Source: an uncultured Lysobacter sp. (lineage in GTDB: Bacteria; Pseudomonadota; Gammaproteobacteria; Xanthomonadales; Xanthomonadaceae). From it: 6,258 nt of DNA. The notes beneath the pieces are model-generated. The model was not told where the DNA came from, did no database searches, and saw only the letters and a list, made by a program, of their open reading frames with translations. Shown piece after piece: positions 4,520-6,258 of this stretch (position 1 is the first letter of the stretch; each line of letters begins with the position of its first letter). A program made the translations under genes and the position numbers. The DNA lies in contig CAMLHR010000082.1 in the NCBI GenBank assembly GCA_946479915.1, forward strand, positions 1 through 6,258. Direction: 5' to 3'.

Positions 4520-6258
4520 CGCGCGAGCACCGGGAAGCCGGCCACGACCGCCACGGTCACCGCCACCGTGATCGCGGCGAAGTGCCAGTACAGCGCGACG
4601 TTGCGGATGTCGCTGTCGTGCACGGGCGTCATCCGCCCGGCCAGCCGGCGCGCGATGCAGTACGCCTGCATCAGCGCGCCGACCGCGACATGCAGGGCGG
4701 TCCAGCCGAGCAGCAGGGTCACGGTCGCGTCGTACGCGTGCCGGGTGGGGTCCAGCCCGGTGGTCCGCGTCGCCGCCACCAGGGCGACGCAGGCACCCGC
4801 CGCGAGCACCATCCCGGCGCCCGTGGCCATGACCGTCCAGGCGGCGGCGGGCCGCGCGTTCCAGCGACGCGCAAGCAGCGTCGCGATCCATGCGCCGAGT
4901 CCGAGCGCGAGCGCCAGCAGCGGCCAGGCCACGCCCGGCCCGGCACCGGGGCGCGGCGGGAAGATGTCGTGCACCGTCCAGAAGAAGAAGTACCCGAACA
5001 CCAGGCTCGCGTAGGCGGTCATGTCCCCGATGAGCGTGATGAACATCGCCCACCAGCCCACCGAGGCCTGGCCGGAGGCGTACAGCGGCAGGGTGACGCC
5101 GTGGCCGACGTCCTTCGCCGGCTTTTCCGGTGCGCGCGCGGTGCCGGTCCACAGCCACGCGAGGATCGTGGCGATCGCCAGCATGCCACTGATCGCGGTG
5201 GGCACGGACAGGTGGAACACCGGGAAGATGAAGGCGCCGCCGGTGAACACCGCCGCCAGCAGCGGCAGGAACGACGGGCCGGGCACGCGCAGGCACTGCA
5301 CGGGCACGGCGTCGAGCGTCGAGGTGACCAGGGTCTCGCGCCGTCCTTCCGGTGCGTCGCCCAGGAAATGCGCGCCGGCCTCGACCTCCCCGGGCAGGCG
5401 CGGCTGGTCCCACAACGGATAGCGGCTCGACACGAACGGGATCGACCGCACGCCCCAGGCCTCGTTCGGGATCCCGCCCAGCCATTCCAGCGTGCCGGCG
5501 CCCCACGGGTTGGGCGGGACCGGCTCGCGCCGAAGCGCCGCGCGCACGCAGTCCACCAGCACCAGCGCGAACCCGGCGGCGAGCACGAACGCGCCCACCG
5601 TCGAGACGAGGTTGAGCAGGTCCAGTCCTTGGCCGGCGCCATAGGTCGCCACGCGCCGCGGCATGCCCGCGAGGCCGGTCAGGTGCATCGGCAGGAACGC
5701 GATGTTGAAGCCCGCGAACATCAGCCAGAACGCCAGGCGCCCGAGTCGCTCGGACAGCCTACGCCCGGCCATCAGCGGGAAGAAGTAGTACACGGCCGCG
5801 ACCACCGGGAACACCATCCCGCCGATCAGCACGTAGTGCAGGTGCGCGACCACGAAGTAGGTGTCGTGCGCCTGGAAGTCGAACGGCGCCAGCGCGACCA
5901 TCACGCCGGTCAGCCCGCCGAGCACGAAGATCACCAGCGCGCCCAGCACGAACAGCATCGGCACGCTGCGCACGATGCGCCCGGCCAGGGCCGTGCCCAG
6001 CAGCGCGAGGACCTGCACGCCCGTCGGCAGGGCGACCGCCTGGGACGCCGCGGAGAAGAACGCCAGCGAGACGTTCGGCAGGCCCGTCGTGAACATGTGG
6101 TGCACCCACAGGCCGAAGCTCAGGAAGCCCGTGCCCACGGCTGCCAGCACGATCCAGCCGTAGCCGATCACCGGGTGCCGCGCGAACGTCGGCACGATCA
6201 TCGCCACCAGCGCGATCGCCGGCAGGAAGATGATGTAGACCTCCGGGTGCCCGAAGAT
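4516..6258 (-). CDS. ctaD: Cytochrome c oxidase subunit I+III fusion (partial, 5' end beyond window)
   Basis: The last 580 residues of a fused heme-copper oxidase catalytic subunit; about 250 N-terminal residues should lie past the window edge. It reduces O2 to water in the inner membrane and pumps protons. Seen in sequence (numbering from the window edge): GHPEVY (3-8) gives a CuB histidine, the A1-type glutamate and the cross-linked tyrosine. HH at 53-54 completes the CuB ligands. HDTYFVVAHLHYV (131-143) holds the Mg-site pair and the heme a3 (H139) and heme a (H141) ligands. MPRR (199-202) holds the propionate arginines. A linker with NPWGAGTLEW (250-259) and SRYPLWDQP (278-286) leads to a seven-helix subunit III-like part (about 328-580) with IGDMTAYASLVFGYFFFW and NVALYWHF. 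Oddity: LPTGVQ (77-82) carries Gln where the K-channel lysine is expected. The TGA overlaps the next GTG by 4 bp. Confidence 0.95.
   Translation of the reverse strand: MFGHPEVYIIFLPAIALVAMIVPTFARHPVIGYGWIVLAAVGTGFLSFGLWVHHMFTTGLPNVSLAFFSAASQAVALPTGVQVLALLGTALAGRIVRSVPMLFVLGALVIFVLGGLTGVMVALAPFDFQAHDTYFVVAHLHYVLIGGMVFPVVAAVYYFFPLMAGRRLSERLGRLAFWLMFAGFNIAFLPMHLTGLAGMPRRVATYGAGQGLDLLNLVSTVGAFVLAAGFALVLVDCVRAALRREPVPPNPWGAGTLEWLGGIPNEAWGVRSIPFVSSRYPLWDQPRLPGEVEAGAHFLGDAPEGRRETLVTSTLDAVPVQCLRVPGPSFLPLLAAVFTGGAFIFPVFHLSVPTAISGMLAIATILAWLWTGTARAPEKPAKDVGHGVTLPLYASGQASVGWWAMFITLIGDMTAYASLVFGYFFFWTVHDIFPPRPGAGPGVAWPLLALALGLGAWIATLLARRWNARPAAAWTVMATGAGMVLAAGACVALVAATRTTGLDPTRHAYDATVTLLLGWTALHVAVGALMQAYCIARRLAGRMTPVHDSDIRNVALYWHFAAITVAVTVAVVAGFPVLAR

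Overview
The window is GC-rich and every gene I can support lies on the minus strand, so the biological order runs from high to low coordinates. Very high G+C, heavy GC3 bias and the pairing of a ProX-type bacterial proS with a DUF4124 gene suggest a gammaproteobacterium of the Xanthomonadaceae/Lysobacteraceae type (Lysobacter or Luteimonas-like). That placement is inference from composition and gene order, not a search result. The region looks chromosomal and core. I see no mobile element, CRISPR array, tRNA or rRNA.

Region 1 (6258 down to 2357) is the distal part of an aerobic respiratory operon. It starts with the 3' part of a fused cytochrome c oxidase subunit I+III gene (ctaD type), cut by the window edge. 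Next come a 121-residue three-helix membrane protein of unknown function, a CtaG-family (caa3_CtaG) oxidase assembly protein, and a membrane-anchored three-heme cytochrome c. The four genes overlap by 4, 4 and 8 bp, so they are almost certainly co-transcribed and translationally coupled. Together they suggest an aa3/caa3-type oxygen-reducing terminal oxidase, its assembly factor, and a multiheme cytochrome that could feed it electrons. Subunit II and the N-terminal half of subunit I should lie beyond position 6258.

Region 2 (2356 down to 1771) has a 96-bp spacer, then a small secreted DUF4124-domain protein with a strong Shine-Dalgarno site, then an 82-bp spacer holding a perfect 10-bp GC-rich stem-loop.

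Region 3 (1770 down to 1) is a complete proS (prolyl-tRNA synthetase with the bacterial editing insertion). Its stop codon sits inside a pair of tandem 12-bp palindromic repeats, with a degenerate third copy downstream that can form a hairpin on the transcript.

Most of the window is ordinary housekeeping and respiratory sequence. The points most worth a second look are the glutamine where the oxidase K-channel lysine is expected, the uncharacterised small membrane protein between oxidase and CtaG, the three-heme cytochrome, and the palindromes over the proS stop codon. I found no convincing undescribed multi-gene system.
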